Source of the DNA: Catalimonadaceae bacterium JC749
Lineage (GTDB): Bacteria; Bacteroidota; Bacteroidia; Cytophagales; Cyclobacteriaceae
Direction of reading: 5' to 3'
Length of the DNA stretch: 64,000 bases
Assembly: GCA_021730635.1 (NCBI GenBank)
Contig: JAJNNC010000003.1
Coordinates: 372,001-436,000, forward strand
A model generated the notes under the pieces. That model was given only the letters and a program-made list of their open reading frames with translations, did no database searches and was not told the DNA's origin. Positions 28,406 to 36,532 of this stretch are shown one piece after another; the first letter of the stretch is position 1, and every line of letters starts with the position of its first letter. The position numbers and the translations under genes were made by a program.

Positions 28406-29770
28406 TCAGGGCTTTTCCAGTTGTTTCAACTCTTTCTTAATATATTCTTTAGACAGCCACAGGTTGCCCATCATCACGCCCTCTATCTGTTCGGTTTGCC
28501 GGATGTCTTCCAGCGGATTACCGTTGAGCAATACCAGGTCGGACACGGCTCCTTCTTTAATCGTACCTGAATTTTGGGATTGGTTCAGGTAGGAAGCCAC
28601 ATTGACCGTACCTGTCCGCAGTGCTTCATAGGGAGTAAGCCCTGCATCCACCATATATTGGAGTTCCTGGTGGGTGGAAAAGCCAGGCACATTAAATACC
28701 TGGGGAGCGTCTGACCCCAACAGCAGTCCCACATCATAATCATGGCAGGCTTTGATCAGCTTTCTACGCAACACAATAAAATTCTCTACTTTAGCTTCCT
28801 CATACTGAGGGTTGGATTGCAGATTCTTCTTGCTATTCAACCAGTCGTTTCTGGTTTGTGCCGACATGTAAATCATTTCAGGGGCTTCATAAAATTGCTC
28901 CGGGTCACCGGGAGAAAACCAGCGTTCAGCCAAAGCCTGCGTGGGCACCACCCAGGTGTTGGTTTCTTTGAGCCTTTTCATGAGTTTGGGAATCTGGGTA
29001 GTATCCACCTGATCGGCTACAAAGATGCCGAACAGGCCGGTTTGCTCAAGGTTCATCGTCCCAATCTCTGGCACCATGCCTTCTATAAAGCCATCCAGAT
29101 GGTCAATAGAAGAATAGCCAGCATCCAGCGCACGCCAGATACCGACCGCAAACGAAACATGCCCTACAAAGGGGATACCCACTTCTTTGGCTGTTTGGGT
29201 AGTAGCACTGAAGGTTTCTAAGGTCAGGCCAGGATGGAACTTGAGATAATCATATCCTGCTTTCTTTTGTTGCCGTACCATGTCAGCAGCCTGCGCTGCG
29301 GTTTGCACACTCTGTCCGCTAAAAGAAGGGCCGGTTGTATAGAAACGAGGTCCCAGGATAGCTCCTGATTGTAACTGGCTTCGCAGTTCCAGATGTCTGG
29401 GATGCCCCAGCATCCCCCGTATGGTAGTGATGCCATTCACGACAAACAGGCGCAACACTTCTTTCATAGGTTCCAGATCGTCAACCGGTGGCACATGCGC
29501 ATGCATTTCGGCCAATCCGGGAATGAGGTATTTGCCCTGCGCTTCAATCACCATTGCCTGATCGCCATAGTCGGCTTCTTCTGCATCAGACAGCACCGTA
29601 ATCTTACCCTCTTTCACCACCACGGTTTGGTTTTCCATTATTTCTTCACGGTCCATAGGAATGACGTTGACCTGACGAAAGACGATTTCCTGCTGCCGGG
29701 AATCTACCGGTTGCTGGGCCAACAGCAGAGCAGGACTTAGCACAAAGAGGACGATCAATACATGTTTCAT
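28406..29770 (-). CDS. Exported amidohydrolase
   Basis: A 454-residue metal-dependent amidohydrolase with a signal peptide (to about residue 19, LLAQ). Metal-site residues: EMHAHVPP (HxH), VGHVSFAV (His), SIDHLDG (His) and LLGSDAPQ (Asp); the position of the carbamylated Lys is likely in YDYLKFHPG. The adjacent N-terminal small beta-domain (VKEGKITVLSD) and the C-terminal GTIKEGAVSDLVLLNGNPLED are typical of imidazolonepropionase-like and prolidase-like family members. It acts outside the cytoplasm, probably on a dipeptide or cyclic amide; the substrate is undetermined. Confidence 0.9.
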   Translation of the reverse strand: MKHVLIVLFVLSPALLLAQQPVDSRQQEIVFRQVNVIPMDREEIMENQTVVVKEGKITVLSDAEEADYGDQAMVIEAQGKYLIPGLAEMHAHVPPVDDLEPMKEVLRLFVVNGITTIRGMLGHPRHLELRSQLQSGAILGPRFYTTGPSFSGQSVQTAAQAADMVRQQKKAGYDYLKFHPGLTLETFSATTQTAKEVGIPFVGHVSFAVGIWRALDAGYSSIDHLDGFIEGMVPEIGTMNLEQTGLFGIFVADQVDTTQIPKLMKRLKETNTWVVPTQALAERWFSPGDPEQFYEAPEMIYMSAQTRNDWLNSKKNLQSNPQYEEAKVENFIVLRRKLIKACHDYDVGLLLGSDAPQVFNVPGFSTHQELQYMVDAGLTPYEALRTGTVNVASYLNQSQNSGTIKEGAVSDLVLLNGNPLEDIRQTEQIEGVMMGNLWLSKEYIKKELKQLEKP

Positions 29771-30181
29771 AGTTTTTGATAGTTACGACTTGATAAACCG
29801 GAGCAATGGTAAGATCCGTCGGGTTATCAATGTTGAGAAGTTCTTGTATAAAAAATACGCCTGAGGACAGTGTCTGCTTACTTTTGCAAGCCCCAATTTA
29901 CTTACGGGTATACCTCTGTTAAAGATAAAGAATTTTGCACAAGTGCAGGCTTACAAGACGCAGTTTTATATCGGTTGGGCATGATGGCAGCCACCAAGGC
30001 ATTAAGCCTTTAAGTTGACGTGTTCCTGAAAAAAAGGAACCTTTGTGCGAGACAAAGAATAAGTTCTCCGGAAGGAGTTTGAAGAGTCCTCGTAAAATGA
30101 GAAGGAGCCACGGGCAAGACTATACCAGCCTCTTGTCCATGCGCTCCCTCTCTCTACTTAGCGCAGTAGTACTATCTGTAT
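29771..30181. other. Intergenic region with hairpin cluster
   Basis: No credible gene between the amidohydrolase start and the carboxylesterase stop, both on the minus strand. The plus strand carries a perfect TACTTTTG box (29879-29886) without a partner, and the right half contains a series of hairpins (29996-30138) listed separately. Confidence 0.5.
29996..30138. other. Cluster of five consecutive hairpins, possible structured RNA
   Basis: Five short stem-loops follow each other: AAGGC/GCCTT (29996-30010), GTTCCT/AGGAAC (30022-30040), CTTTGT/ACAAAG (30041-30057), CTCC/GGAG around a GGAA tetraloop (30066-30077), and GGGCAAGA/TCTTGTCC with one G-T pair (30112-30138). The first four stems are perfect. 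No long T-run follows. A weak plus-strand promoter (TTG 30015-30017, 20-base spacer, AACCTTTG) overlaps the second hairpin. No known RNA family was recognised; strand and function are unknown. Confidence 0.35.
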
Positions 30182-31810
30182 CTATTTCTTGGCTGCCTGA
30201 TCTAAAAACAGGTAGCGATCACGATTTGCTTCTGTTTCAAGACGGGTATCGACATCAATAAGCATCACCTTGGGGGTGTCGCCACTGTTGAGGGGCTCCC
30301 AGGTGGGCACACCCAGCCCATTGGGATCTCCGGTTTTAATAAAGTTAGCAAAGAACCCCTGCATGATCTCAGAAACCTTGTAATCTTCCGGTTGCCAGTC
30401 GTAGACCCTGTTGGTAGAAAGGTTACCCATCGCATACTCTATTTCTGCAGAATGTACAGCACCCCGTGCAACTGGCGGCTTGTTTTTTTGCGCTTCAGGT
30501 CCGGTGACCACACCACCTGCCAGCCCCGGCACAGCATCCCCCATTTCAGGGCGCATTGCAGGTCGGGGACGCATATAATAATAGCGGTACACGGGTTGGT
30601 CACTGGTTTTGCTATGCATATCACCCCACTTCCAGGTGCTAAAGCCAATAAACCTATCACCTGCCAGGTCTGTGGCGGACTGAATGACTTCCTCGGTCGT
30701 AGCCCCCGGATACTGTTTCAAAACTTCATTGGCACGATCTCCATAGAGGGATTGCAGTACTGTTTTATAATTTTCTGGAGTAGGCTCTTTCTCTCCCATC
30801 AACGCCCGGTAGTTCATTTCCTCGGAATTCCACCCTAGCAGCAAAGGCACCTGCGCCTGCTGGCCCGCTGCATAAATCTCCATGGGCGATTCCGGAAAGA
30901 AATAGCCGTCTACCGTTGAAGGAAAACGGGATACCTCAGGGTTGGCAGTTGCTTCCAGCAGTGCCTCCGCAGGCATCTTACGAAGGTCAGCCAAGGACGA
31001 TGCCCCTACTATTTTTGCGAACTTAACACCGATTTTTTCTGCCTCAGCCAGAGGGGTAGCCGGAAGCGTTCCAAGTAGCGAACCGCTTTCTCCAATAGCG
31101 CCGGCAATCAAATCTTTAGAGAGTGGGGAAGCCATCTGCGCACTGACAGAGATTGACCCGGCTGACTCCCCAGCGATGGTAACCTTGTCGGGATCCCCCC
31201 CGAAAGCAGCGATATTCTTCTGTACCCATTGCAAGGCGGCTGCCTGGTCCAGAAAACCATAGTTGCCAGAAGCCTTGTTGGGCGATTCTTTCGTCAGTTC
31301 AGGATGAGACAGGAACCCAAATACGTTGAGACGATAGTTGACGGTGAGGGCTACTATACCTTGGCGCGCCATACTGGCCCCGTCGTAGCGTGGCTCCGAA
31401 CCGTCGCCGGTAAATAATCCGCCTCCGTAAAAATACACCAGCACTGGCAGACGCTCCTCTCCTGTCTTGGCAGGAGTCCATACATTCAGATACAAGCAGT
31501 CTTCCTTCATCCCATCAGACCGGAAATTCATATCGCCGAAGATGGGGAGTTGCATAGCCCTTGGACCAAATTGATCAGCTTTACGCACGCCCTCCCAGTT
31601 TTTTACAGGTTGCGGGGCTTTCCATCGCAATTCACCCACCGGCGGCTGGGCAAAAGGAATGCCTTTAAATACATAAATGCCTGAATCATCCATCCCTTCA
31701 ACCATGCCATTAGCTGTCTTGACCTGAGGAGCCTGGTTTTCGTGATTCAGTTGAGCGACTGTCATCAGTGGAATTGTGAACAGAGTAAGAATTGTAAAGA
31801 TTTTCATCAT
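30182..31810 (-). CDS. Exported type-B carboxylesterase
   Basis: A type-B carboxylesterase of about 542 residues with a signal peptide (ends near TVAQ). The nucleophile Ser lies in TIAGESAGSISV, the acid Glu is probably in GWNSEEMNY, and the His in GAVHSAEIEYAMGN. The oxyanion segment reads YFYGGGLFTGDG, with Tyr where HGGG is usual. Para-nitrobenzyl esterase and lipase homologues hydrolyse aryl or alkyl esters. The start at 31810 (Met-Met-Lys) is chosen for the signal sequence; the frame opens 24 bases earlier. A Nudix-type regulator gene is divergent. Confidence 0.92.
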   Translation of the reverse strand: MMKIFTILTLFTIPLMTVAQLNHENQAPQVKTANGMVEGMDDSGIYVFKGIPFAQPPVGELRWKAPQPVKNWEGVRKADQFGPRAMQLPIFGDMNFRSDGMKEDCLYLNVWTPAKTGEERLPVLVYFYGGGLFTGDGSEPRYDGASMARQGIVALTVNYRLNVFGFLSHPELTKESPNKASGNYGFLDQAAALQWVQKNIAAFGGDPDKVTIAGESAGSISVSAQMASPLSKDLIAGAIGESGSLLGTLPATPLAEAEKIGVKFAKIVGASSLADLRKMPAEALLEATANPEVSRFPSTVDGYFFPESPMEIYAAGQQAQVPLLLGWNSEEMNYRALMGEKEPTPENYKTVLQSLYGDRANEVLKQYPGATTEEVIQSATDLAGDRFIGFSTWKWGDMHSKTSDQPVYRYYYMRPRPAMRPEMGDAVPGLAGGVVTGPEAQKNKPPVARGAVHSAEIEYAMGNLSTNRVYDWQPEDYKVSEIMQGFFANFIKTGDPNGLGVPTWEPLNSGDTPKVMLIDVDTRLETEANRDRYLFLDQAAKK

Positions 31811-31966
31811 AGTTATCCTATTAGTAGTGAGCAATGCACTTGATTTTGACGCCGGCGCTGTGGTGAGAGGAAAGGCGTTTTCTTATTGTCTCATTTTGTA
31901 ACAATAATACATGATTCCCTGCTAACACCCAAATTTTTTTGTTTATTGCAGTTAAATTTTAAGTAC

Positions 31967-32692
31967 ATGCATGAGCCACCCCATCCGGAAAACCCCAATG
32001 GCAAAGGTTTCCTCCCCGGCCTTGCCATGGATGCTGTTATTTTTGGATTTCACCAGAACCAGCTGAAGATTCTGCTACTGGAGTATCATAATACGGGATT
32101 ATTTGCCCTGCCGGGTGGGTTTATCAAAGACGATGAAAATCTGAATGAGGCGGCGGATCGTATGGTGACAGAGCGAACAGGGCTCAAAGAGGTTTATTTG
32201 GAGCAGTTTTATGTTTTTGGCAACCGTGACCGGCACCACAAAGATACACTCCGAACCATTCTGAAAGGAAATGGCCTAACGGTTACGGATGATCACTGGC
32301 TCCTGCGCCGGTTTGTGTCGGTAGGCTATTATGCCCTGATTGATTTTACAAAAGCAGTTCCTATTCCCGATGCCTTTTCGGATAGCTGCGACTGGTATGA
32401 CTTAGGCAGTCTGCCCCCGCTGATTCTGGATCACCGGCACATTGTTGCAAAAGCACTGGAGACACTACAGACCCATCTGGACCGTAAGCTGATTGGCTTC
32501 AACCTCTTGCCTGAAACCTTTACCATGGGTGAGTTGCAAAACCTCTATGAGACAATTTTAGGGCATAAGCTGCATCGAACAGGTTTCCAGCGTAAGATGC
32601 TCAGCTTAGGTGTTTTAGAACGGATCGCAAAAAAATGGACGGGAGGCGCACACAAAGCTCCCTATCTGTATCGTTTCTCAGCCGGCTCTTGA
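31967..32692 (+). CDS. NrtR-like Nudix transcriptional regulator
   Basis: A 241-residue protein with an N-terminal Nudix fold and a C-terminal winged-helix domain (about 155-241: LPETFTMGELQNLYETILGHKLHRTGFQRKML), the architecture of NrtR/AraR-type repressors. The Nudix box (GGFIKDDENLNEAADRMVTE) lacks the RE and EE pairs needed for catalysis (RM and ER instead), which suggests that the domain senses a nucleotide-sugar or ADP-ribose ligand rather than hydrolysing it. It is divergent from the carboxylesterase gene, an obvious candidate target. The ATG at 31967 is used; the frame is open upstream to 31886. Confidence 0.9.
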   Translation: MHEPPHPENPNGKGFLPGLAMDAVIFGFHQNQLKILLLEYHNTGLFALPGGFIKDDENLNEAADRMVTERTGLKEVYLEQFYVFGNRDRHHKDTLRTILKGNGLTVTDDHWLLRRFVSVGYYALIDFTKAVPIPDAFSDSCDWYDLGSLPPLILDHRHIVAKALETLQTHLDRKLIGFNLLPETFTMGELQNLYETILGHKLHRTGFQRKMLSLGVLERIAKKWTGGAHKAPYLYRFSAGS

Positions 32693-32746
32693 ACCTTTCC
32701 ATGTCATTAGGTAAGCGGTAGCTCAAAAATATTCCAGGCTAACTAC

Positions 32747-32778
32747 TTGACAATAATAAAATTACGACGTTAATTTTC
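32747..32778 (+). promoter_or_regulatory. Bacteroidota-type promoter
   Basis: TTG (32747-32749), a 21-base spacer and TAATTTTC (32771-32778, one mismatch to TAnnTTTG) are followed by an ATG at 32794. Confidence 0.45.
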
Positions 32779-32793
32779 CTGGATTTTTCAGCC

Positions 32794-33168
32794 ATGAACA
32801 AGTATCTGATCAGGTCCTGTTTTGTACGTACCTTCTTTCTGGGGGTCCTGATCACCTTTGTAGCCCATCAAAAGTTCTCCGTTTTACAGCACAGTGTGGA
32901 TACCCTGGTGAGTCATCATCAGAATCTGTTTGTGCCACAGGAAGATCCTTCGCAGGGGAACCATGTTACTACTTCTTCAGACAGGCTCTTTGGCGAAATT
33001 GATAGTGCCAGAGGACATGAATTTAATTTTAACCATGGTTTTTCAAGGGTAGAACAGTCATATGCCGGCTTTTATGCTCATGCTGCCTATTCCACCAACC
33101 TTGCCAGAAACATGGGCTGTACCAGAAGTGTCAGCATCTACCTTCTGAATCGTTCTCTTCTCCTTTAG
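32794..33168 (+). CDS. Small exported hypothetical protein
   Basis: A 124-residue protein with a basic N-terminus and a hydrophobic stretch (VRTFFLGVLITFVA) that may be a signal peptide or anchor. The rest is polar and has several His residues (VAHQKF, VSHHQNLF). Not recognised. A promoter-like site ends 15 bases before its ATG and a hairpin follows its stop, which favours a real gene. Confidence 0.5.
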   Translation: MNKYLIRSCFVRTFFLGVLITFVAHQKFSVLQHSVDTLVSHHQNLFVPQEDPSQGNHVTTSSDRLFGEIDSARGHEFNFNHGFSRVEQSYAGFYAHAAYSTNLARNMGCTRSVSIYLLNRSLLL

Positions 33169-33204
33169 CCCGACAATCCCTTCTGTGTGAACCCTTACCG
33201 GTTA

Positions 33205-33243
33205 CCAGGGAAAACCCCTGGGGTTATACTTATTTCTTTCTTA
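33205..33243 (+). terminator. Possible terminator
   Basis: CCAGGG and CCCTGG form a six-pair stem with a five-base loop (33205-33221); a T-rich stretch begins about nine bases later. Position after the 124-residue ORF fits, but the gap before the Ts weakens it. Confidence 0.35.
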
Positions 33244-33304
33244 TTCACGCAGCCAGGCTGCCTCCTGCTAAACAGGCCGCTATCCGGGCTAAATATCTAT
33301 TATT

Positions 33305-33562
33305 ATGAGTTACTTATCTGAAAATATTATTCCGGGAAAAATGGGTAAAACTTTTTTTACCGACATCAATGACCAGGATTTGCACATAGTATTGAGAGTG
33401 CTGAACAAAATAAGAGGCATAGGTAGGGTAGATTTCAGTGATAAAATCTTTCCGCATGAAATTACAGTCCATACTGCCGGGCCTGTCGCTATCCAGGAAA
33501 TACAAGACCGCATCAAAAATGTTGGCTTTCATGCAGTGCCTAAATCTTTTCTTTGCTTATAA
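33305..33562 (+). CDS. Small HMA-fold-like protein without metal Cys pair
   Basis: An 85-residue protein with the beta-alpha-beta-beta-alpha-beta order of heavy-metal-associated (HMA) domains: KTFFTDINDQDLHIVLRVLNKI, VDFSDKI, EITVHTAG, and a second helix (IQEIQDRIKNVGF). The usual metal-binding CxxC is absent. It resembles the protein encoded at 36533-36787. Such small proteins are common in Bacteroidota, with unknown role. A terminator follows. Confidence 0.7.
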   Translation: MSYLSENIIPGKMGKTFFTDINDQDLHIVLRVLNKIRGIGRVDFSDKIFPHEITVHTAGPVAIQEIQDRIKNVGFHAVPKSFLCL

Positions 33563-33594
33563 ATAAGTTATTATATGTTGCATAAATGGTAGAA

Positions 33595-33631
33595 GGCTGC
33601 GGCGTTCGCTGCAGCCCTCTATTTTATTTAT
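33595..33631 (+). terminator. Rho-independent terminator
   Basis: GGCTGC (33595-33600) and GCAGCC (33611-33616), extended by inner GCG/CGC pairs, form a GC-rich stem followed by CTCTATTTTATTTAT, 33 bases after the HMA-like gene. Confidence 0.6.
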
Positions 33632-33665
33632 AGCTCCAATACTGTAAGCTGATGACAATAAATAT

Positions 33666-34046
33666 TCAATCCTGAGGAGGGGAGTATCTGACCAGGTCAA
33701 TACCAATGCCATTAGGATCCTGGATGGCAAAATGTCGATCACCCCAAGGTTCGTCTCGAAGCGGAATTTTAATGTCTACACCTTTTTCCCTGAGCTTGCG
33801 GTATAAATGATCCACGTCTTCCACTTCTATGGTCAGGTAGACACCTTTGCCCTCAAAAGGCTGCTGAAACAATGGCTGTTGTGTCGGATGATGAGGTAGC
33901 AGAAAAGCAAGTTCTGCCTGATGACCCGGTGTATGCATCAAGAGATAAAAGTCATTCTCGAAGGTGACACCAAAGTTCAGAACCTGGGTGTAAAAATCTT
34001 TGCTTTCTTTAAGTTTCGAGGTTAAAATGCCTGCATTGAGTTTCAT
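33666..34046 (-). CDS. VOC family (glyoxalase/bleomycin-resistance fold) protein
   Basis: A 126-residue single-domain VOC protein: KLNAGILTSKLKESKDFYTQVLNFGVTF starts the first beta-alpha-beta-beta-beta unit, and GVYLTIEVEDVDHLYRKLREKGV with FAIQDPNGIGIDLVRY forms the second. The fold binds divalent metals in glyoxalases and dioxygenases; the substrate here is unknown. The AraC regulator upstream on the same strand is 81 bases away and may control it. Confidence 0.88.
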   Translation of the reverse strand: MKLNAGILTSKLKESKDFYTQVLNFGVTFENDFYLLMHTPGHQAELAFLLPHHPTQQPLFQQPFEGKGVYLTIEVEDVDHLYRKLREKGVDIKIPLRDEPWGDRHFAIQDPNGIGIDLVRYSPPQD

Positions 34047-34127
34047 AACATGTTGTTTTATGTTTGTTTTGATGTTATAAAACTACGTCGCTTCGGGCTG
34101 TAAAAGCTTGTAAAAATCGGACAAAAT

Positions 34128-34943
34128 TTATGGCTTGAAAGCCTGTGAGGGTGTCAACCCGGCCATCAGTTTGAACTCCTTGATGAAGTGTGCCTGGTCA
34201 TAATATCCAGCATCATAGAAAGGTTTATCTTTTCTCAGGCTTTCCGCAGAAGCGCTGGCACCCAACAAATTTTGAAACCGAACCACCTTGCTAAAGGTCT
34301 TGGGAGAGTCTCCGATATAAAAATTAAACAAACGCCTGAGCTGCCGGCTGCTGATGCCCGCATCCAGGTCTTTCTCAACATTTACCCTTCCCTGTTGCTG
34401 AAGTATGGTTTGAAAGGCACTGAATAAGCGGCTATCAATGGCCTTGGGTGCCTTCTCCAGGCGCCGGAGAAAGTAAGCATCCAATACAGCTTTGATTTGG
34501 TCAAAGGCAGTTGTATCAGATAGGGCGGGTGTCATCCACTGAGCGACCCCGGGCAACACCTGCTCCAGCGGTTCCCACCGGTGCGAGAGTTCTGAAGCAT
34601 CTATCCGAAAAAGCCAGGGAAAGACAGCAGGTAAAAACCGAACCCCTACATAATGAAAAGTATGCTGCAGAGGAAACGTGATGTGCGTAGAAGAAAAACC
34701 TACCACAAACTGATCTTCAGCCTTTGAAAGATTGAAGAAAATATCCATACAGCCGTCAGCCACCACTCTGTAATGAAAGGGCTTGGTCAGTACGGCTTCC
34801 GTCTGAAGCTGCCAGTAACAGTATATATAGGGTAAGAGGCGATGATCAGGCAGCCATTCCGTATAAGTTATTGGGGCATGCGTGTCTTTTACAGCGGGTT
34901 GTACCGGTCTGTACCATTGTCTGATGTTGGGAAGTTTTTGCAC
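34128..34943 (-). CDS. AraC family transcriptional regulator
   Basis: A 271-residue regulator with an N-terminal ligand or dimerisation domain (DUF6597-type: YCYWQLQTEAVLTKPFHYRVVADGCMDIFFNL) and two C-terminal helix-turn-helix units (GISSRQLRRLFNFYIGDSPKTFSKVVRFQNLL and DAGYYDQAHFIKEFKLMAGLTPSQ), which match the AraC DNA-binding signature. It likely controls the adjoining VOC gene or its own promoter, an inference from position. Inverted repeats lie in the long upstream region. Confidence 0.92.
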   Translation of the reverse strand: MQKLPNIRQWYRPVQPAVKDTHAPITYTEWLPDHRLLPYIYCYWQLQTEAVLTKPFHYRVVADGCMDIFFNLSKAEDQFVVGFSSTHITFPLQHTFHYVGVRFLPAVFPWLFRIDASELSHRWEPLEQVLPGVAQWMTPALSDTTAFDQIKAVLDAYFLRRLEKAPKAIDSRLFSAFQTILQQQGRVNVEKDLDAGISSRQLRRLFNFYIGDSPKTFSKVVRFQNLLGASASAESLRKDKPFYDAGYYDQAHFIKEFKLMAGLTPSQAFKP

Positions 34944-35262
34944 ACCTACCTGGGTCTATTGTGACGCAATGAAAGAAAAGCTACCGCCTGCTGACAAGGC
35001 TTACCTGATCATACGCAGGCCGCCGGTCAAAGTTTATACTCCCGGCTGCGAGCCGTATTAGCACAATAAATTTGATAGTAACAGCGGGATGAAACTATCA
35101 ATAATATATTTCCGGCAGAGAAAACCAGCCATAAATTTTAATGTAAGTAAAATCTATTAAATAAAACTCTTTGGTAATATTGCTGATAATTAGTAAATTA
35201 TCTAACTGATATCTACTTATGCTCAGTGTTCATAATAGTTTTTAACTCTAAATGGTAAAACT
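34944..35262. other. Divergent intergenic region between AraC regulator and CBS gene
   Basis: About 320 bases without a gene. It holds a small GC-rich hairpin (CGGCT/AGCCG, 35043-35055), an eight-pair inverted repeat (35072-35101) and AT-rich sequence with no clear TTG-TAnnTTTG pair. Confidence 0.5.
35072..35101. promoter_or_regulatory. Inverted repeat, possible operator
   Basis: TTGATAGT (35072-35079) and ACTATCAA (35094-35101) are perfect reverse complements with a 14-base spacer, between the AraC regulator and the CBS protein genes. It is a candidate binding site or an RNA hairpin. Confidence 0.35.
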
Positions 35263-35718
35263 ATGAATTTTACAGGAAGAAAAGTCGAAGATCCCAAACC
35301 TCGCGTCATGAATTTCCCTTCTGTCGAAAAATACATGGCCACCGATGAAGTTACTTTATCTCCGGATCTCAACATCAACGAGGCCATTGATATTATATTA
35401 GAAAAAAAATTAACGGGCGTTCCTGTGCTGGATAAAGACAGGAAAATAGTAGGCATGATCACGGAAAAAGATTGTCTGCGGTTGATGATCGATGGTGCTT
35501 ATAACAACCTGCCCTATGATGACAGAACAGTAGCCGACTATATGACGCCTGTCGTGAAGCTTGTCACGACAGATCATGACATCCTGGATGTTGCCAATGA
35601 ATTTCTGACGACCCATTTCCGGAAATTTCCGGTAGTTCATGATGGTAAACTGGTCGGACAGGTGAGTAGAAGAGACATCCTGAAAGCGTTCCGGCAGATA
35701 AAAAACACTACCTGGTAA
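35263..35718 (+). CDS. CBS-domain pair protein
   Basis: A 151-residue cytoplasmic protein consisting of two CBS motifs: first VEKYMATDEVTLSPDLNINEAIDIILEKKLTGVPVLDKDRKIVGMITEKDCLR, second VADYMTPVVKLVTTDHDILDVANEFLTTHFRKFPVVHDGKLVGQVSRRDILK. Tandem CBS modules bind adenine nucleotides and usually regulate another protein; the partner is unknown. It ends in a well-formed terminator, so it is transcribed alone. Confidence 0.93.
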   Translation: MNFTGRKVEDPKPRVMNFPSVEKYMATDEVTLSPDLNINEAIDIILEKKLTGVPVLDKDRKIVGMITEKDCLRLMIDGAYNNLPYDDRTVADYMTPVVKLVTTDHDILDVANEFLTTHFRKFPVVHDGKLVGQVSRRDILKAFRQIKNTTW

Positions 35719-35764
35719 GCTTTAGCAGGATACTCCTGGAACATTACAATTCTCTACAACAAAT

Positions 35765-35805
35765 ACCGGGACATACCCAAACTCCCGGTTTTATTTTGCT
35801 TTTTT
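35765..35805 (+). terminator. Rho-independent terminator of the CBS gene
   Basis: ACCGGGA (35765-35771) and TCCCGGT (35783-35789) make a perfect seven-pair stem followed by TTTATTTTGCTTTTTT. Confidence 0.85.
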
Positions 35806-35998
35806 CGGTCAAAAGTGTGGCTCGAGAGACCCTGATCATGCACATTTGTCCGCCAAGCCACGCTGTAAGGCCATTACAAAACTAAAGAAATTATTAGCAG
35901 AGTGCAATCTTATGAGAAGCACACAGCCATTTTGTGGATTAGCAGTCTATTTTTTACTTTTTTGATCGAAAAGCATATCAAAAAAAATACTTACTACA

Positions 35999-36006
35999 TA
36001 TATTTG
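35999..36006 (+). promoter_or_regulatory. -7 box of the small lipoprotein gene
   Basis: TATATTTG is a perfect TAnnTTTG, 83 bases before the ATG at 36090; a TTTG lies much further upstream than usual, so only the -7 half is supported. Confidence 0.4.
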
Positions 36007-36089
36007 CACTATTCAAACACTTCATCTTTTAGATAGTTATTGAAGGATATACCATAAAAATGCTTTTTAAACTTAAACTCCAGTAAAAA

Positions 36090-36299
36090 ATGAAAAAGCC
36101 AAATCGAATTATTAAGAAGGTAATAAGCGCTATGCTTGGAATGAGTTTTATGATGGTTGTTGTTACAAGTTGTGGAGGTAGTACTACAGATCAGAATATG
36201 CAGGAGGAGGATGATGCCATGGAGGAGCCTATGGAAGAAACTATGCCACCTGACACAACATCACAAATGCAGGATACTACCCAGATGAATCCGAATTGA
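36090..36299 (+). CDS. Small acidic lipoprotein
   Basis: A 69-residue predicted lipoprotein: basic N-terminus, hydrophobic segment (ISAMLGMSFMMVVV) and TSCGGS lipobox. The mature part is about 40 residues, acidic and rich in Met, Glu, Asp and Thr, with no globular domain, so it is likely a short surface or periplasmic peptide. A -7 box precedes it and a strong terminator follows. Function unknown. Confidence 0.7.
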   Translation: MKKPNRIIKKVISAMLGMSFMMVVVTSCGGSTTDQNMQEEDDAMEEPMEETMPPDTTSQMQDTTQMNPN

Positions 36300-36405
36300 T
36301 CATTGGTACGTAATCTGTGTCTATTTCAGGAGGCCTTTGTTTTGGCTTCTTGATTTATTATCAAGGATAAAATATCACCACAAAGTAAAACAATTGATTA
36401 TGCAG

Positions 36406-36450
36406 TGTCCCCATGAAAGAGAACCTTTCGTTTGGGGACATTTCTTTTTC
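36406..36450 (+). terminator. Rho-independent terminator
   Basis: TGTCCCC (36406-36412) and GGGGACA (36434-36440) form the outer stem, with GAAAG/CTTTC inside; TTTCTTTTTC follows. It lies about 105 bases after the small lipoprotein gene. Confidence 0.78.
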
Positions 36451-36532
36451 GATATACTATTGCCGAAGCTAAGTGACGGAAAAATAAGAAATTGTATGAA
36501 AACCCGGCTGGTAAGTAGCAGCACAAAGGATT

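Larger units (their letters stand above)
35719..36089. other. Intergenic region between CBS gene and small lipoprotein
   Basis: Contains the CBS terminator (35765-35805), a longer imperfect inverted repeat (AGTGTGGCT at 35814-35822 and AGCCACGCT at 35856-35864, one wobble pair) and a -7 box (35999-36006). No gene is apparent. Confidence 0.5.

Noticed and set aside
30045-30077. Group II intron start (GTGCGA) or SRP RNA (CTCC-GGAA-GGAG loop)
   Set aside because: No reverse transcriptase or domain V is nearby, and the asymmetric loop of SRP RNA (AGCAG) is missing.
30043-30261. Plus-strand ORF of 72 codons at the hairpin cluster
   Set aside because: Starts inside a hairpin with TTG and ends within the carboxylesterase on the other strand; the product has no recognisable features, so it is probably a shadow frame.
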